64,000 bases of DNA from Beta vulgaris subsp. vulgaris (GCF_026745355.1 NC_079207.1:8535238-8599237), one strand, 5' to 3'; positions 12,051 to 23,977 are shown, counted from the first letter of the stretch. Notes: generated from the sequence alone by a model not told the origin. Translations and numbers: made by a program.

Positions 12051-14235
12051 GTTTCTAAAAAGATTGGGAGGCAGCTCCCAAGCGACAAGGATGGAAAAAG
12101 GGACCTCTGAAATGGGAGGAGGGATAGAAGGATGAGAAAACGATGAATGTGAGGAGATGCAGAGATCAACTGCATTCCTGAAATTTCATTTTGTAAATAA
12201 AAATTTTGCTTTATGGATGACCCTGTGAACATCAAAAGAGGTAATATAAAAAGATTATATTATTTCTTTCTTTTTAGATGTTCTAAATAACAAATATAAA
12301 TTTGATAGTGGAGGTTCTATACCGATTTACATATTACTTTGGTACATATAATCTATAAAACAAAATATTTTTGGAGTCCAAAAGACTCTAACAATGAGAC
12401 GCCCATCCAAGAAAGTAGAAGAATAATATTATTATAGAATATATAAATATATAAGTAACTGCACGTAGAAATTGTGCGTCAATCAAAGAACAACGGCCTT
12501 CAGGATTGTACTTAACTTTGTTTCATAGTTGTTCTTTTCAAATTTCAAGTCAAAAGTACTCGTAAACTTCATGCTTTATTTGTTCGAACTCTCCACTAAG
12601 TCACTAACCACTAATTTAGAGAGACAAACACTAATTTAAGTCTCCTAGTCTAATGTAGCATATATTGTACAAAGCAATTTCATGAATATTCTGACATGAT
12701 TATACATATGAATTAAGTATATTTTTGGTGATATGAATCTGTTTGATAAAACAGACATGGTTGAAATTCGAATTCACGGCATTTATACCTTTTTCCTTTA
12801 GTCTTTTAAAAAGAATGGCCTTGTTTAACCTTGCCATTAAACGTGACCTAAATCTAGCTAAACACACTTTTCATGCAGCTCGGAAGGTTTTATTTTGGTT
12901 CCTACATCTTGTTTTAACGATGTGATGGTTTCTTTTCGTTAGTTTTCGGGTAAACTCTCTTAATATATTTTATATTCTATCACTTTTATTCTTTCCGTCT
13001 GGAAAAAATGGTTTTGTTTTGAATATGCAATTTTAGGTTAGTCATATGGAAAGTAAAACTTGTGTATAATAAAGCTCAATTTGGAAGAAGTACTCTTCCA
13101 TCCGTGACCTCTTATTATTTGCTAAATGCTACATACATTATGAATTTCAGTCCTAAATTTCACAAGCCAAAAAGAAAACAGGTCCAAATTCGAGGTGACA
13201 AAAGAAATCCCTAGAACACTATGTTTAAAAATGCTTAAAATTTTCAACACAGCAAGTCAATAACAAGGCTCTAGTGAGTAGAATACGGTTGTTGAGATAT
13301 ATTGTCACCTACAATAATGCGTTTGTTGAACTAGAAATTATCTAAACTGAATTCTATGAATTAAACTCGATCTTTTGGATATGATTTTATATTTCATTTT
13401 ATTTTCTATGTTAACATGATTTTATGTAAAATAATCAACCCTTATTAGACCTGATTGACCTGAAATTTAATTTTATGAAGGTCAAAGGAATGCACCCTAT
13501 GTATCCTATCTTTTTGTCAAAATATGTATCTTGTGAGCTCGACACGTAATTTATGAAATAAATTGGAGAAAGTTAACAAATAAAAAAAATTGAAATGATT
13601 GTAAGCTTAATAACTCAAAATTTTCTTCCTACCTAATGTGTAAGTTATTCTAAGGGTCTCTTTTAATTTGATGAACTATTATTCTAGTAAATGTGGGAAA
13701 TTGTCTCATTGCTGGTTGGTTTTGGTGACGAAGAGTCATTGCAACAGCTCCTTTCTACGATTACGAAATTGGTCTATCTCCTTTTGATTATTGAGAAACT
13801 CTTACAAATTTCGGAATATCTACAAAGACTTGATATCTAGACTTACACAATTTCTTAAATATTCTCAAAGTTGGTCTGACAATACAAATTGGAAAAGGTA
13901 TAAAATAACAGGGAACTTGTGTTGCTTTTAAGCAGAATGTTCCAACTGTTTCATTTGATTTTAAGGCTAGCCGCGTCTGAAAACAAATAAAAAGCTTGAT
14001 TGGTAATAATATATATGAAAAATTATTTTCATTGTATTTTTTTTTAGACCAATAAATAAGAAATGTTATAAATAATTGTTAGTTGAGAATATGATGGTAA
14101 AAGAGGGGTGAATTTGTATTTTGTTAGTTAAGGGTATAATGGGTTTATAATTTTTGGTGTCCTCTCTCTCTTCCACTATATAATAGAGATTATTGTTTTC
14201 ACCTAATTTTCAATCATTAAATATAAGTTCAGATA
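12051..14235. other. Long intergenic stretch, no gene
   Basis: Two kilobases of AT-rich sequence. I found no splice-compatible coding frames, tRNA genes or tandem repeats. The frames of up to about 65 codons here do not resemble any family. Confidence 0.4.
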
Positions 14236-14629
14236 AATTAAATGGTTGTTTTTTTTTTTTTGAAGGAGAAATTTCATTAATTGAAGGTCAAACGGCATCT
14301 ACAATAGATATTAAAGAAAAATAAGATATAATCAAACAAGGTTAAATCAAATTCGTCTTCGAAAAAACTACAATGAACCAGATCGAACAATACAGCGCAA
14401 CCCCCTTGTATTTGCTGAATTAAACAGCTATTGATGAGGAAGTCTATCACTCTAACATATTTTGGGAAGAACATTCTTGATCGAGCCATGTTTACTGCAT
14501 CCGAGATTCCAATACCTTCATGTTGAGTCTCAAACTTCAACCAATGAGAATAATTTCTCATACATAAAAACAAAACACCCTACTCACAATTCCCATATGG
14601 GAGAAGGAGATCTCCAAAATAGAGACTAA

Positions 14630-15583
14630 GGGGGCGTTTGGTTTGGGGGAAACTGAAAAGGGAAAGGGAATAGAACCTCTTGATTCCCTTTTATGTTGTT
14701 TGTTTTGGGGGTTTCTTTTCTCCCCCTTTCCCCTCTTTACCCCAAATCCCTCAATTTGATTATCCAACCCCAAGGTTTACATTCCTTTCTTTGACTCACA
14801 TAGCCACTCCTTGCATCAACAACCACCAAACCAACAACCTAACCCAATCATTCACCACTAACCGGCAACCCAACCCATCCAACACTCCTGACACCACCGA
14901 CGAACCTAACCAACAGAACCTAAATCACCGAAACCCTAACCACCACGAAACCCTAACCCAACCACCGTTTGAAGCTCTGTTTTTACAGACATGCTGGCGG
15001 AACCCTAACTCGCAACGCTACTGGATGGGGAGAGGGTGGCGGGCGAACGCGACGCAGGGGAGGGGGAGCGAGAGGACGCGACGCATGGGAGAGGGTGGCG
15101 GGAGGACGCGACAACAGGGGAGGAGAGTGGAGAAGAGTACGAGGGTGGCGGGCAGGCGGATGCGACGCAGGGGAGGGGGAGCGAGAAGACGCGACGCAGG
15201 GGAGAGGGTGGCGGGCGGGCGGATGCGACGCAGGGGACGGGGAGCGAGAAGACGCGACGCAGGGGAGAGGGTGGCGGGCGGGCGGATGCGACGCAGGGGA
15301 GGGGGTGCGAGAAGACGCGACGCAGGGGAGAGGGTGGCGGGCGGGCGGATGCGACGCAGGGGAGGGGGTGCGGCGGCTCGCGACGCTACTGGATGGGGAG
15401 AGGGTGGCGGCAGAACTACAAGGGAGGAGGAACTGGTGGTGCTATGGTGGAAGAGAGGTAGGAGGAAGAAAAAAAATTTATACCAACCAAACAACACTTA
15501 ACATCTAAGGGTTTTGCTTTCCTTTCCCTCTCTACCCCTTTCTTGATTCCATTCCCTTTACCCCATGACAACCAAACGCCCCC
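14630..15583. mobile_element. Non-autonomous PIF/Harbinger element with GC-rich tandem core
   Basis: The ends GGGGGCGTTTGGTT and AACCAAACGCCCCC are flanked by TAA on both sides (14627-14629, 15584-15586), the classic Harbinger/Tourist signature. The interior holds a run of 63-bp tandem repeats at about 15036-15400 (see separate entry). It has long stop-free frames on both strands (up to 273 codons plus, 159 minus). They are arginine/glycine- or proline/leucine-rich and come from the repeat composition. No transposase is recognisable. Confidence 0.85.
15036..15400. repeat. GC-rich 63-bp tandem array
   Basis: The words GGGCGGGCGGATGCGACGCA and GAGAAGACGCGACGCAGG recur with a 63-bp period (for example at 15211, 15274 and 15337), with more degenerate copies to the left. 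Because 63 is divisible by three, every frame repeats without change and several stay open. GC content is far above the surrounding DNA. Confidence 0.85.
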
Positions 15584-16098
15584 TAAAAAAAATCGCATAA
15601 AGAGATACTAATTTATTCAATAAAACTAAAAACCGAAAATAAAAGGGGGAGAGGGGCTTATTACCATGGATGAAAACATCCATGGCAGCCCCTAACTGAT
15701 GAAAAAGTGTAGGGGAGGCTAGGGTTTAGAGAGAAAAGAAAAAGAGAGGTCGGGGAGGGGGCGACTGAGCGGAACTTTTTAATTAAATGGTTGTTTAGTT
15801 AATATGAGAAAACATGAAAAATAGAAATTACTGGGAATTGAAAATTTGGTGAGTTATTTGGTTGACGAAAAAACAGCAAAATGAAGTAATTAGAAATTCC
15901 TAGAAATTTTGAGTTCCCCCACAATGGAGTAAGTTACTTACCTAGGTCCCCCTAGGTAAGTAGAAATTCTCATGAAAAATAAAATTGTCAACCAAACAAT
16001 TAAACCAATTTCCCATGAATTTGATTAACAAATATATTTCCTATGAATTGCAATTTCGTGAGAATTTTGACTTTTCATGTAAACCAAACGACCACTAA

Positions 16099-16769
16099 GA
16101 CTAGCAGTTATTAGATTTACGAAGTTAAGATAAGTAAAAATAAAGTTTGACACACTTACTTACAAATAATTTCCATTAGAATGACATTGTTACAAAGTTT
16201 TGATGTATAGTTGGAAAAATTCAAACTTTAAAAGGTTTTTGTATTATCTCGTATTTGTGGTGTCTGGTGGACAATTTGTATAGTGGGATTCTCCAATTGA
16301 AGTGTTCTGATCTACAAAATATGGAGGATATTATAAACAAACTCTTGCCCGAATGCCCGATGTTGTCATTTTTAGTCGCACACACACCGGCCGGCTTGGT
16401 TCAGCACGCATGTGTGATTGTTTTTGGAACCCACTTTAGTCAATCCCATCCCACTCAATCTATTTTCTATCGGAGTGCACCGGTTCAAGGAAGGTACGTT
16501 AACAATGGACTCGGTGCATGATAATATCACAAAGTCTCAACTTTTAGATAATCAAAAATAAGTCGAAAAGAATGGACCCTTCTTCCTCCTTCATTTCTAT
16601 TTGTTTTTCATCATCTATGATAAAGCTAAAAACATTTATCCCTCTCTTGCGTGGATATTAAGTTTTAACTTATTCCTTTACTAGTTGTTTTACATTTGTC
16701 TCTCTAATGGGAATATTCTAATTTTCAATATGGATGTTCTTTATCTATATTATAACATTAGATTAATTT

Positions 16770-16775
<6 letters not shown>
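16099..16775. other. Intergenic with one unassigned frame
   Basis: An 88-codon plus-strand frame at 16255-16521 has balanced composition and a short higher-GC stretch (GCACACACACCGGCCGGCTT). I do not recognise the peptide, and it has no splice partners that I can see. It could be a relic exon; I do not call it a gene. Confidence 0.3.

Positions 16776-16777
<2 letters not shown>

Positions 16778-16856
<79 letters not shown>
16778..16856. repeat. (AT)n microsatellite
   Basis: About 40 uninterrupted AT units. Confidence 0.95.
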
Positions 16857-16861
<5 letters not shown>

Positions 16862-18390
16862 CAAAGAGGCGAATAAAAGCACAGAAGTATAGTAAAAGCG
16901 TGATACCAAAAGCAATGGAGAGTGACTATGAACATAATCGAGCCAATTAAGTTATGGAGCATATACTCTTTTAACTCTTACCACGCTTTCTTACACTTTA
17001 ATTGTTTTTATTTGCTGTTCTTTTGGAGGGAGTAATTGTTTTACTTTAATTTGAAGGGTAAATGCATATTATTCATATGATATTTTTTTGGTACATTAGA
17101 AAAAGTTAGAGCACTCTTCTCTCGACATGAAGATCGAGTAAATTCACTTTACTTAAGATTGTTGTACTAAATTTAGTGATACTTATTTTTGCATCAATAA
17201 CAAAGTTAACCTGGACTTTAAATATGGAAGAATAAGAATCAATAATTACTTGAAAGGTAAAGAAACTTAACATATGGAGGTGTTTTTACTGAAAACTCCT
17301 CAAATTTCGAAGTAAGAAAAGGAGGTGTAGACTTGTAGGTTAGAAATATCAAGGTTTAAGATTCTCTTATTGCATACAATCTAATAACGATTAAGGGAGT
17401 AACTGTAGGATTGGAATCCTAATCTGACTCCTTGAGAAACATGTGTTCAAGTTCAAGTACAATTCTGATTAATTACAATCGTTTATGTAACTTTGCTTGC
17501 AATCTTGTGACTTTAACAATACACTTTATATCACCATTCCTTAAGTTTTTACCTTCTAACAATATATATGGGCCTGCCTAATAGGTCTATTAACACGGCT
17601 TGGCAGACCAGCTTCACATGTTGCTGGCTCATTTGTGTTCCCAAACATTACCTATGTTGTTAGTTCAACAATTAATGAAGAATTTGACCTTTATTCATTA
17701 TTCATATAATCTAATCATACAATATTGAAAATGATACTTCCCACCGTCTTTTTTAATTAGTCAATTTTATGATTTTTAATACCAACCTTTAAACATACAT
17801 CAATATCTTTATTTACGTATAACTTACGTGACCTAACAAACAATTTTTTGCTACTATTTCCCTTACTCCATTCTTATTTGATTTATAAAATGACATAAAC
17901 GAAATTAACACTTCCAATTTTAATAAATTTAAATTAGAGGTGACTTTACTTTTGCTTTTGAGGGGTGTTTGTCAAATTGATAAACGCGCTCCAAATTTGC
18001 CTGCAAAGTTGCAATCAAGGTAAAGTTGAATGGACAAACAACTTCATTTCGTAAAAACCTCAATTATTAATTTCATTTCCTAAAAGCTTCAATGTATAAT
18101 ATGAGCAAACCGACCAACATATACACGTTCAGATTTATATGAAAAGCATGCATAATTGCATATATATAGTTTACATTAAACTTGGAGAAACTAAAGGCAA
18201 TGATTGTTACTCATCAACTTTGGATATATACAAGTTATAAAAAGGTGAAGTTGGTTACCTGGTCAGAAAGAAAAGGTGAAGTTGATAAGCAATTTATGGA
18301 GGTCCATATATATGCTTATGTTAATTATATAAGACTGATAAATATTACAAAGTTCTGGCATATATATACTTTCTATAACCAAAGATGCAT
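16857..18390. other. Intergenic, no gene
   Basis: AT-rich sequence without recognisable exons. An 80-codon frame at 18182-18424 is lysine/tyrosine-rich and runs into the SINE copy that follows, so it is not taken as a gene. Confidence 0.4.
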
Positions 18391-18520
18391 TAGCCTAATG
18401 TTTAAGATTGAGGTGTTATTATGAACGTAACGATAGGTCATAGATTTGAATCCATCTTCCTTTCTCCGTACTTTGTACCACGCACTTTCGTGGCTCATAT
18501 AGATCAATATATATACAGTT
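18391..18520 (+). mobile_element. tRNA-derived SINE, family A
   Basis: It contains GATAGGTCATAGATTTGAATC, a B-box-like sequence, followed by a CT-rich stretch and TTTCGTGGCTCATATAGAT. The same order occurs at 42318-42442 (minus), 56085-56195 and 57735-57850. The 5' A-box part is decayed here. Confidence 0.6.
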
Positions 18521-18546
18521 TGGCTTTTGCACTATTTACATATGTC

Positions 18547-19322
18547 AATTTAATAGGTTTTCTTAAAAAAAAATTAATTAATAAAATATGAGTCAAGTAA
18601 GTGTCAGCCATGAGATTCATTAGGTTCCCTCTAGGGTTTCTCTTTGGGAGGATTTTTTTCTCTCTAGGGTTTCTCCTTGGGAGGGTTTTTTCTCTCTAGG
18701 GTTTCTCCTTGGGAGGGTTTTTTCCTAGCCTCCGTCGCTAGGATTTTCTTCTTTTTTGAAGGTTTTCCCTTCATTCTTTCTTCTTTCTCTTTGCTTTTTC
18801 ATCACTTTTTCTTCTTGATCTCAATTGTGAATCTTTTTAGGGGCTTCCACTGGTGTTCGTACCGGTGGTAAGCCCCAAAAACCTTTTTGATTGCTTCCAA
18901 TAAGTATATCCCATCATTAAGATGATATTTATTTTAGGACGATGTTCCATTTCTTTTTTTATTCTTCTGATGAAGAAGGAAGATCTAACAATCACTATTC
19001 TTGTAAGAATCTAGAAGACCACGGAAGTATTTTCACCCAAACAACTATGCATCAGCGGAAGTTAAGCCGAATCAGGGCGAACTCACAGATTGTATTGCTT
19101 CAGATGAAGTTTTTTATTAAGGCTATTTCTTATCAGATCTGCGATGTATCTAGTTCAGTTCAGTTCAGTTCAGCTCCAATAAGTTCAGTTCAGTTAAGCT
19201 CCAATAAGTTCAGTTCAGCTGTTTTATGCCGAAGAGAACAGGCCCTAAGTGCCGTTTGGCTATCCCTTATGAATGAAATTATTTTTCTTCCTGTCAAAAA
19301 AAAAATTTAATAAGTTTTCTTA
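18547..19322 (+). mobile_element. LINE-derived short retroelement with 19-bp duplication
   Basis: AATTTAATAGGTTTTCTTA (18547-18565) recurs with one mismatch at 19304-19322. The insert ends GAATGAAATTATTTTTCTTC plus a short A run, similar to the 3' end of the element at 14252. Its 5' part holds about three tandem copies of a 31-32-bp unit with CTCTAGGGTTTCTCCTTGGG (18630-18725), like a LINE 5' leader. No reverse transcriptase is present. The 3' half (19145-19245) carries CAGTTCAGTTCAG repeats and CCGAAGAGAACAGGCCC, the right half of the Tourist-like ACTGAA family. Confidence 0.65.
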
Positions 19323-19409
19323 CTAATATATGAAAACAAAATTCATCATATAAAATTTTGTTGGATTTGTTTCATTAATATTGTCATACTATCAACTTTT
19401 TATAATTTT

Positions 19410-19410
<1 letters not shown>
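19323..19410. other. Short AT-rich spacer
   Basis: Nothing recognisable. Confidence 0.3.

Positions 19411-19469
<59 letters not shown>
19411..19469. repeat. (AT)n microsatellite
   Basis: About 29 AT units. Confidence 0.95.
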
Positions 19470-19477
<8 letters not shown>

Positions 19478-19937
19478 TTAATGGTCAAAATTGTATTGAC
19501 AAATATAAAAGTCAAACTGTTATACTTAGTTAGAAATGGAGTTTAATATATCACGGAAATTCATACCTAATTGACTAGGAGCCGCGAAAAGGACCAATAA
19601 TGAAAGTAAAGTTTATAGCGTTGTAGTTTCATGAGAAATGAAGATTTGCATGCAATGCAACTTTACTAAAAGCAACTAAAGTTGCTTAGCAAGGAAACAA
19701 CATCAACAACCTACGAAAGAGGGGTAGCTGAATTACTTCGAAGAACCAATTATTGGACTTGGGCTAAGGCAAGCTTTTTAGTTCCATAAAACATTGTTTG
19801 TGTATAAATGTGAAAATAATTTTTTTTTTTTTTAAAAAAAAAAACTCAACCTCTTAGATACAATTCAAATAAGAGCCATGTAGTTATGCTTCATAACTTG
19901 AGTGGAATTAGATACAATTCAAATACAAAATATAATT

Positions 19938-20273
19938 TTTTAAGAAAAACTTATTTTAAATAAGTCAACTTTTGCGCAGTATTCCCATTTTAAGAATACC
20001 TTTTGATTATCCCTGATTGAGTTAAGCTTGTATGTCTATTTCTTTTATTGAGTTTTAACCTGTTTGTGACTTGTTTAGTAGGTTACTTATGATACTTTTT
20101 TTATTATCCATGTAACACGTATCATAAGTAACCTACTAAACAAGTCACAAACAGGTTAAAATTCAATTGACGAAAACAGACATTCAAACCTAACTCAATC
20201 AGGGATAATCAAAAGGTAAACTTAAAATAAAAAAAAACCGCATAAAGGTTGACTTATTTAAAACAATTTTTTC
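19938..20273. repeat. Long near-perfect inverted repeat (hairpin, about 155-bp arms)
   Basis: The arms at about 19938-20095 and 20119-20273 are complementary, with a 23-nt loop. The inner 43 bp (20053-20095 against 20119-20161) match exactly; they include AACCTGTTTGTGACTTG and its complement. The outer part matches with scattered mismatches and small gaps, for example CCTTTTGATTATCCCTGATT. A transcript would fold into a long hairpin like those processed by Dicer-like enzymes. It may equally be a foldback MITE. No protein frame is present. Confidence 0.85.
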
Positions 20274-20658
20274 TTTTTTTATTTATTTATACCAACTTGG
20301 TTTTGATATTGTGGATACCAATTAATATAATTAATTGGTGAATTCTTAATTTGAATTGACCTAAAACCTAGAACTGGATCTCCTTAGTTATGCCGGTGTC
20401 ATTTGTGGCTCTAATTAAGTTCTCTTTACAACCAAACTTATACTTTGTTCTCAATGTTAACACACAACAGATTCTAAATTTCGACTTTGATCCCGAAATT
20501 GGAATACTTGATTGCTTCATTTCCAATTCCATTACAATCCGTACGTAAAAAAAGATTAGGACTTGATTAGTATCTTTCCACAAAAACTTACTTTAATTTA
20601 TGGCTTATCACATAAAGAAGTCACTTAATGTAGTAATGTCCCATTCCCATTGTTATAT

Positions 20659-20919
20659 AATTCCTCCGTTTCTAAATAAGTGCAACATTTGCATAGTATC
20701 TACTATTCACATATTAAACTTTTAATTAGCTTTTGTGATTTACATTTTAGGAAAAACATAATCATGTGGGATCTTGTTAGATTCGTCTGAATGTGAATTT
20801 TTTTAATATCAATTTTTTATAATTTTTACTTATTGATAATTGAAGATATTAATGGTTAAAATAATGCATTGGTAAACGTGAAAACAAGAAGTGTTGCTCT
20901 TATTTAGAAACGGAGGAAG
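20659..20919. mobile_element. Stowaway-like MITE
   Basis: The ends TTCCTCCGTTTCTAAATAAG and CTTATTTAGAAACGGAGGAA form inverted repeats. The right end is followed by TA. It shares the internal GGGATCTTGTTAGATTCGTC block with the copies at 1869 and 6604. Confidence 0.85.
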
Positions 20920-21021
20920 TATATACTCATATAATAATGATAATAATTATAAACTTTTTATCTCTATTATATAATTAAGGGAGGGAAGCAGGAAGATGGT
21001 GTTCTCCTATGAAAATACTAA

Positions 21022-21323
21022 GGAGGCATTTGGTTCACGAAGTGGTACAGGTTTGGAATAAGGAATGAAATCGGGGTGGTATGGGGTTGGAACTTGATAT
21101 TTGATTCTATGTGTTTGGATATGTCTTGGAATGAATTTTTTTCCTTTTTATTTTTATACTTGAATGTTTGGTATGAGTCATACGACCCACCTCCCCCTTG
21201 GGTTTTTAAATCCCATACATAATGGGTTTAGAAATTCAAAATTTTGCAAACAAATACTAGGTATAGGTTTTAGTCATTCTAAACTCATACCTCATACCCT
21301 TTTTCTTGAACCAAACACCCCCT
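21022..21323. mobile_element. Tourist-like MITE
   Basis: The ends GGAGGCATTTGGTTC and GAACCAAACACCCCC are flanked by TAA on both sides. It is 302 bp long and non-coding, of the PIF/Harbinger type. Confidence 0.85.
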
Positions 21324-22320
21324 AAAGGGAATAAAATGTTTTATAAAGTAAACCAATTTAAGAACCCTTTCTCATTTCAACTTGTCATTCTAAATAAGTT
21401 AAAAATGGTATATGCATCTACTATTTCAATCGAATAATTAAATGGACAACATATATTGACCTTTTTCAAATAAGAGAAGATGATATACATTTACTACCTT
21501 TAATACTTTTTAATACGGTTAAACCAACTCATTATTATGTTTATTCTTTTTGTTCAAAATTCATCCCCAAAAAATTAATATTGAAATTCACTCACTTTTT
21601 TTTACATTAGCGAATTAATATATTTAAATTAATCTAACTATTAATCTTTCACATTTTAGTATGATCATAACTATACTATAGATGGATTATATAATAAAAT
21701 AACATGTTTTGAAATTGACACACGCATCACGTGAATTTAGTTCTAGTGTTGTTTGTTGAAGTTAAGTAGGTAGGTCATAGTTAAATTTTTACTAAAGACA
21801 TATTGAAGTCACATTGAGATGATAGACTAAAAGAATGACACGACAAAATATGTGAAAAAAAAAAATGTTAATCATGGTTTGGGACTTATGACTCATCTTT
21901 ACTTTTGTGTAATTTGGCGAGCAGTCAGTCGTAATCAAAGGGTAAATTATTTTCAAGTTGAGATCATGTATGTAATAATGCCAAGGGTTGTTAAGCTTTT
22001 GAAGGATGGATAATTTCTTGTTGCGTAAGTAATTTATATTTGGTTGATTTTACTTTGATGAATCGGCTTGAATTTAGTTTGATTTTTAAGGTTGATTTTG
22101 GCTTTAGAGTCTGAGAAGGTCCTAACTTGTGAGTATATTCTTGGATTTTCAATAATTGTTTGAATTAAGTACTTTATAAATTGTTTACCGTTGCAATATT
22201 TTGATTAAGTTTAAACGTTTTCATATATGGTAGCTAGTAAGTAGTAACAAGTTAACATTTTCTATTATTTTATGAGAAAATTATTTGTAAATTGAGAAAA
22301 TTTTGGGGTGTTAACTATTA
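21324..22320. other. Intergenic, no gene
   Basis: AT-rich sequence, nothing recognised. Confidence 0.4.
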
Positions 22321-23040
22321 TAGGTAAGGGCAAGGCTATCTTAAACATTTAGGAGGCTCTGTTCTAATTTTACGATTGGGCCTTTAGTGTCATTTTTTTT
22401 TTTTTGCAACTTAGTTGATAAAAAAACTTTTATAATTTTTCAATTATGTATATTTATCTTGCAAATAAAAAAACTAAAACCTCAAACTCATTTGAAATTG
22501 TATGTAACAACTCAATACGAAACCAAAATATTATCGATGTTCTATTTACAAAGATAACAATAATAATTTGTCTATCTCACTTTTAAAAGGCACAACAGGA
22601 AAAGAAGATTTATTTAATGAGGTAGCTAAACATGTAAACTTATGGCCGCATATCATTCAATTCTTATTAGGCAAATACTCCATACACTTTCCAAAAAAAA
22701 TACCCTGAAGAATTAAAAAAAAAAAAAAAGAGTGAGGGAAATAGTGGAAAAGTAAGTATGAAGTGGTGGGGAGATGGGTCAAATGCTCAAACTCCAAGAA
22801 AATACCACGATGACTTGCAAAAAGTAGTTAAGACATGCTGTGAAGAGATTTGAACTTGCGTGTTCTTGTTGGAATATTAAGCTCAGAGACCAACTCAATT
22901 AAGATATATAGTTGAATTTTTAGATCCTCAATCCACTATATACTTTGTATTCAGATTTTGGGGGCCCAAGAAGTTTGGGTCCCTGTGCTATTGGGCTATT
23001 TGCACAACCTAATAGATGGGCCTGGGTAGAGGTGCTCATA
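22321..23040. repeat. Relic of the GGGCCC repeat family
   Basis: The left part (AAGGGCAAGGCTATCTTAAA, then GGGCCTTTAG) and the right part (GGTCCCTGTGCTATTGGGCT, then AGATGGGCCTGG) match in order the ends of the element inserted at 9627-9894. The region between is unrelated AT-rich sequence. The 88-codon frame at 22945-23211 crosses this boundary and is not a credible gene. Confidence 0.45.
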
Positions 23041-23347
23041 ATTGATTACCCGATTGTACAGGTATACATGCAGATATGCAGACACCCACATTTGTCGATG
23101 TTTGAAGATCAAGGGGATGTGACTCGACCTGAAAAAATCGAGTGCCTTATTTCTCGGGGTTGGTTTATAACTTATAAGAAACCCGACTTAATTATTATTT
23201 TACAAAACTAAAAAGAAATAAGTTGGCAGTAGCTTGATAATATTGCTAATCACTAATAAATATCCCCTAAAGAGATTGTTAAAAGAGGGCCCAAGTTTTG
23301 AGAAGATTTACTTTAGTTTTTGGATGACATGTCCAGTAGACATGAGT

Positions 23348-23568
23348 AGTTAAGTAATCAAATCACCAAGTAGTACTTGGTTGAGTGGTAAGGAGAGCAA
23401 CCTTCCAACCTCAAGATTGGGAGTTCAATTTCCATTAGAGGCACTTTCAGAGTAGGGATTTCTCTTATCCTTACTCTTCCTCCTTATTCTCAAGTGTCTG
23501 GTCCATTAAAACTCAAACGAGGTTCGGACTATTTCTTCTTAAAAAAAAAAAAAGTTAAGTAATCGAAT
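23348..23568 (+). mobile_element. tRNA-derived SINE with target duplication
   Basis: AGTTAAGTAATCAAAT (23348-23363) recurs as AGTTAAGTAATCGAAT at 23553-23568. The insert has an A box (TTGGTTGAGTGGTAAGGAG), a B box (GATTGGGAGTTCAATTTCC), a T-rich body and a terminal run of 12 A's. This is a textbook SINE on the plus strand. Confidence 0.9.
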
Positions 23569-23919
23569 GAAACCAGAGAAGTTCTAACTTCTACGTAGCT
23601 GAAAAGGTAAATCACTATGTACGGCAGTAAAGCTCTCAAATAAATCCTACGGTACTACGCCACTAGCTAATACACTAAACATTCAATGAGCCAGCGCCCA
23701 GCAGAGGAATGTGAAAGGCGACTAATGAGTGTGGAAAGAGAATTAGAGAGACACTAAATCTGTAGCTCGTGAATATACTCGATTACTTTTTTTATATACG
23801 GAAATAATGTATTATTTATGTATAAATAAATATATATTTATTCTATATATTACACAATAATAAGTTAATAGTTTCATTGTTAAAGGATATGCTCGAAAAA
23901 CAAAGATATCTATATATAA

Positions 23920-23977
23920 TCTATACAAATATATTAAAAGGCGTATGTGACAATATATACACGTCACCTGTCACCTC
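23920..23977 (+). mobile_element. Helitron-like 5' end
   Basis: After an A, the sequence TCTATACAAATATATTAAAA matches the 5' end of the complete small Helitron candidate at 61692. The rest of this copy was interrupted by the hAT MITE at 23978 and continues at about 24598. Its 3' CTAG end is not found next to it. Confidence 0.5.

Larger units (their letters stand above)
14252..15780 (-). mobile_element. LINE-derived retroposed element, minus strand, carrying a Harbinger insertion
   Basis: AATTAAATGGTTGTTT flanks it exactly at 14236-14251 and 15781-15796, a 16-bp target duplication. Its 3' end is a poly(A) tail (T run at 14252-14261) after AATGAAATTTCTCCTTC. Its 5' end, near 15780, is pyrimidine-rich with AAACCCTAGCCTCCCC, like the 5' leader of plant LINEs. 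A 98-codon frame near the 3' end (14573-14277) has no recognisable domain. With the nested 14630-15583 element removed, only about 575 bp remain, so the ORFs of a full LINE are missing. It looks like a short non-autonomous derivative. Confidence 0.7.
14242..16095. mobile_element. Tourist-like MITE split by a retroelement
   Basis: The left end ATGGTTGTTT at 14242-14251 follows TAA, and the right end AAACCAAACGACCAC at 16081-16095 precedes TAA. These are Tourist/Harbinger-type ends with a 3-bp TAA duplication. The element's own sequence resumes at 15797 after the interruption (14252-15780), which also duplicated its first bases. Without the insert the MITE would be about 310 bp. Confidence 0.65.

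Noticed and set aside
14680..15508. Open frames of 141-273 codons in the GC-rich stretch
   Set aside because: They arise from the 63-bp tandem array within a Harbinger element; composition is biased in every frame and no domain is visible.
23371..23440. tRNA-like sequence considered as a functional tRNA gene
   Set aside because: It has A and B boxes but no proper cloverleaf ends, and is followed by a SINE body, an A run and a target duplication; the same holds for the other tRNA-like sites listed as SINEs.
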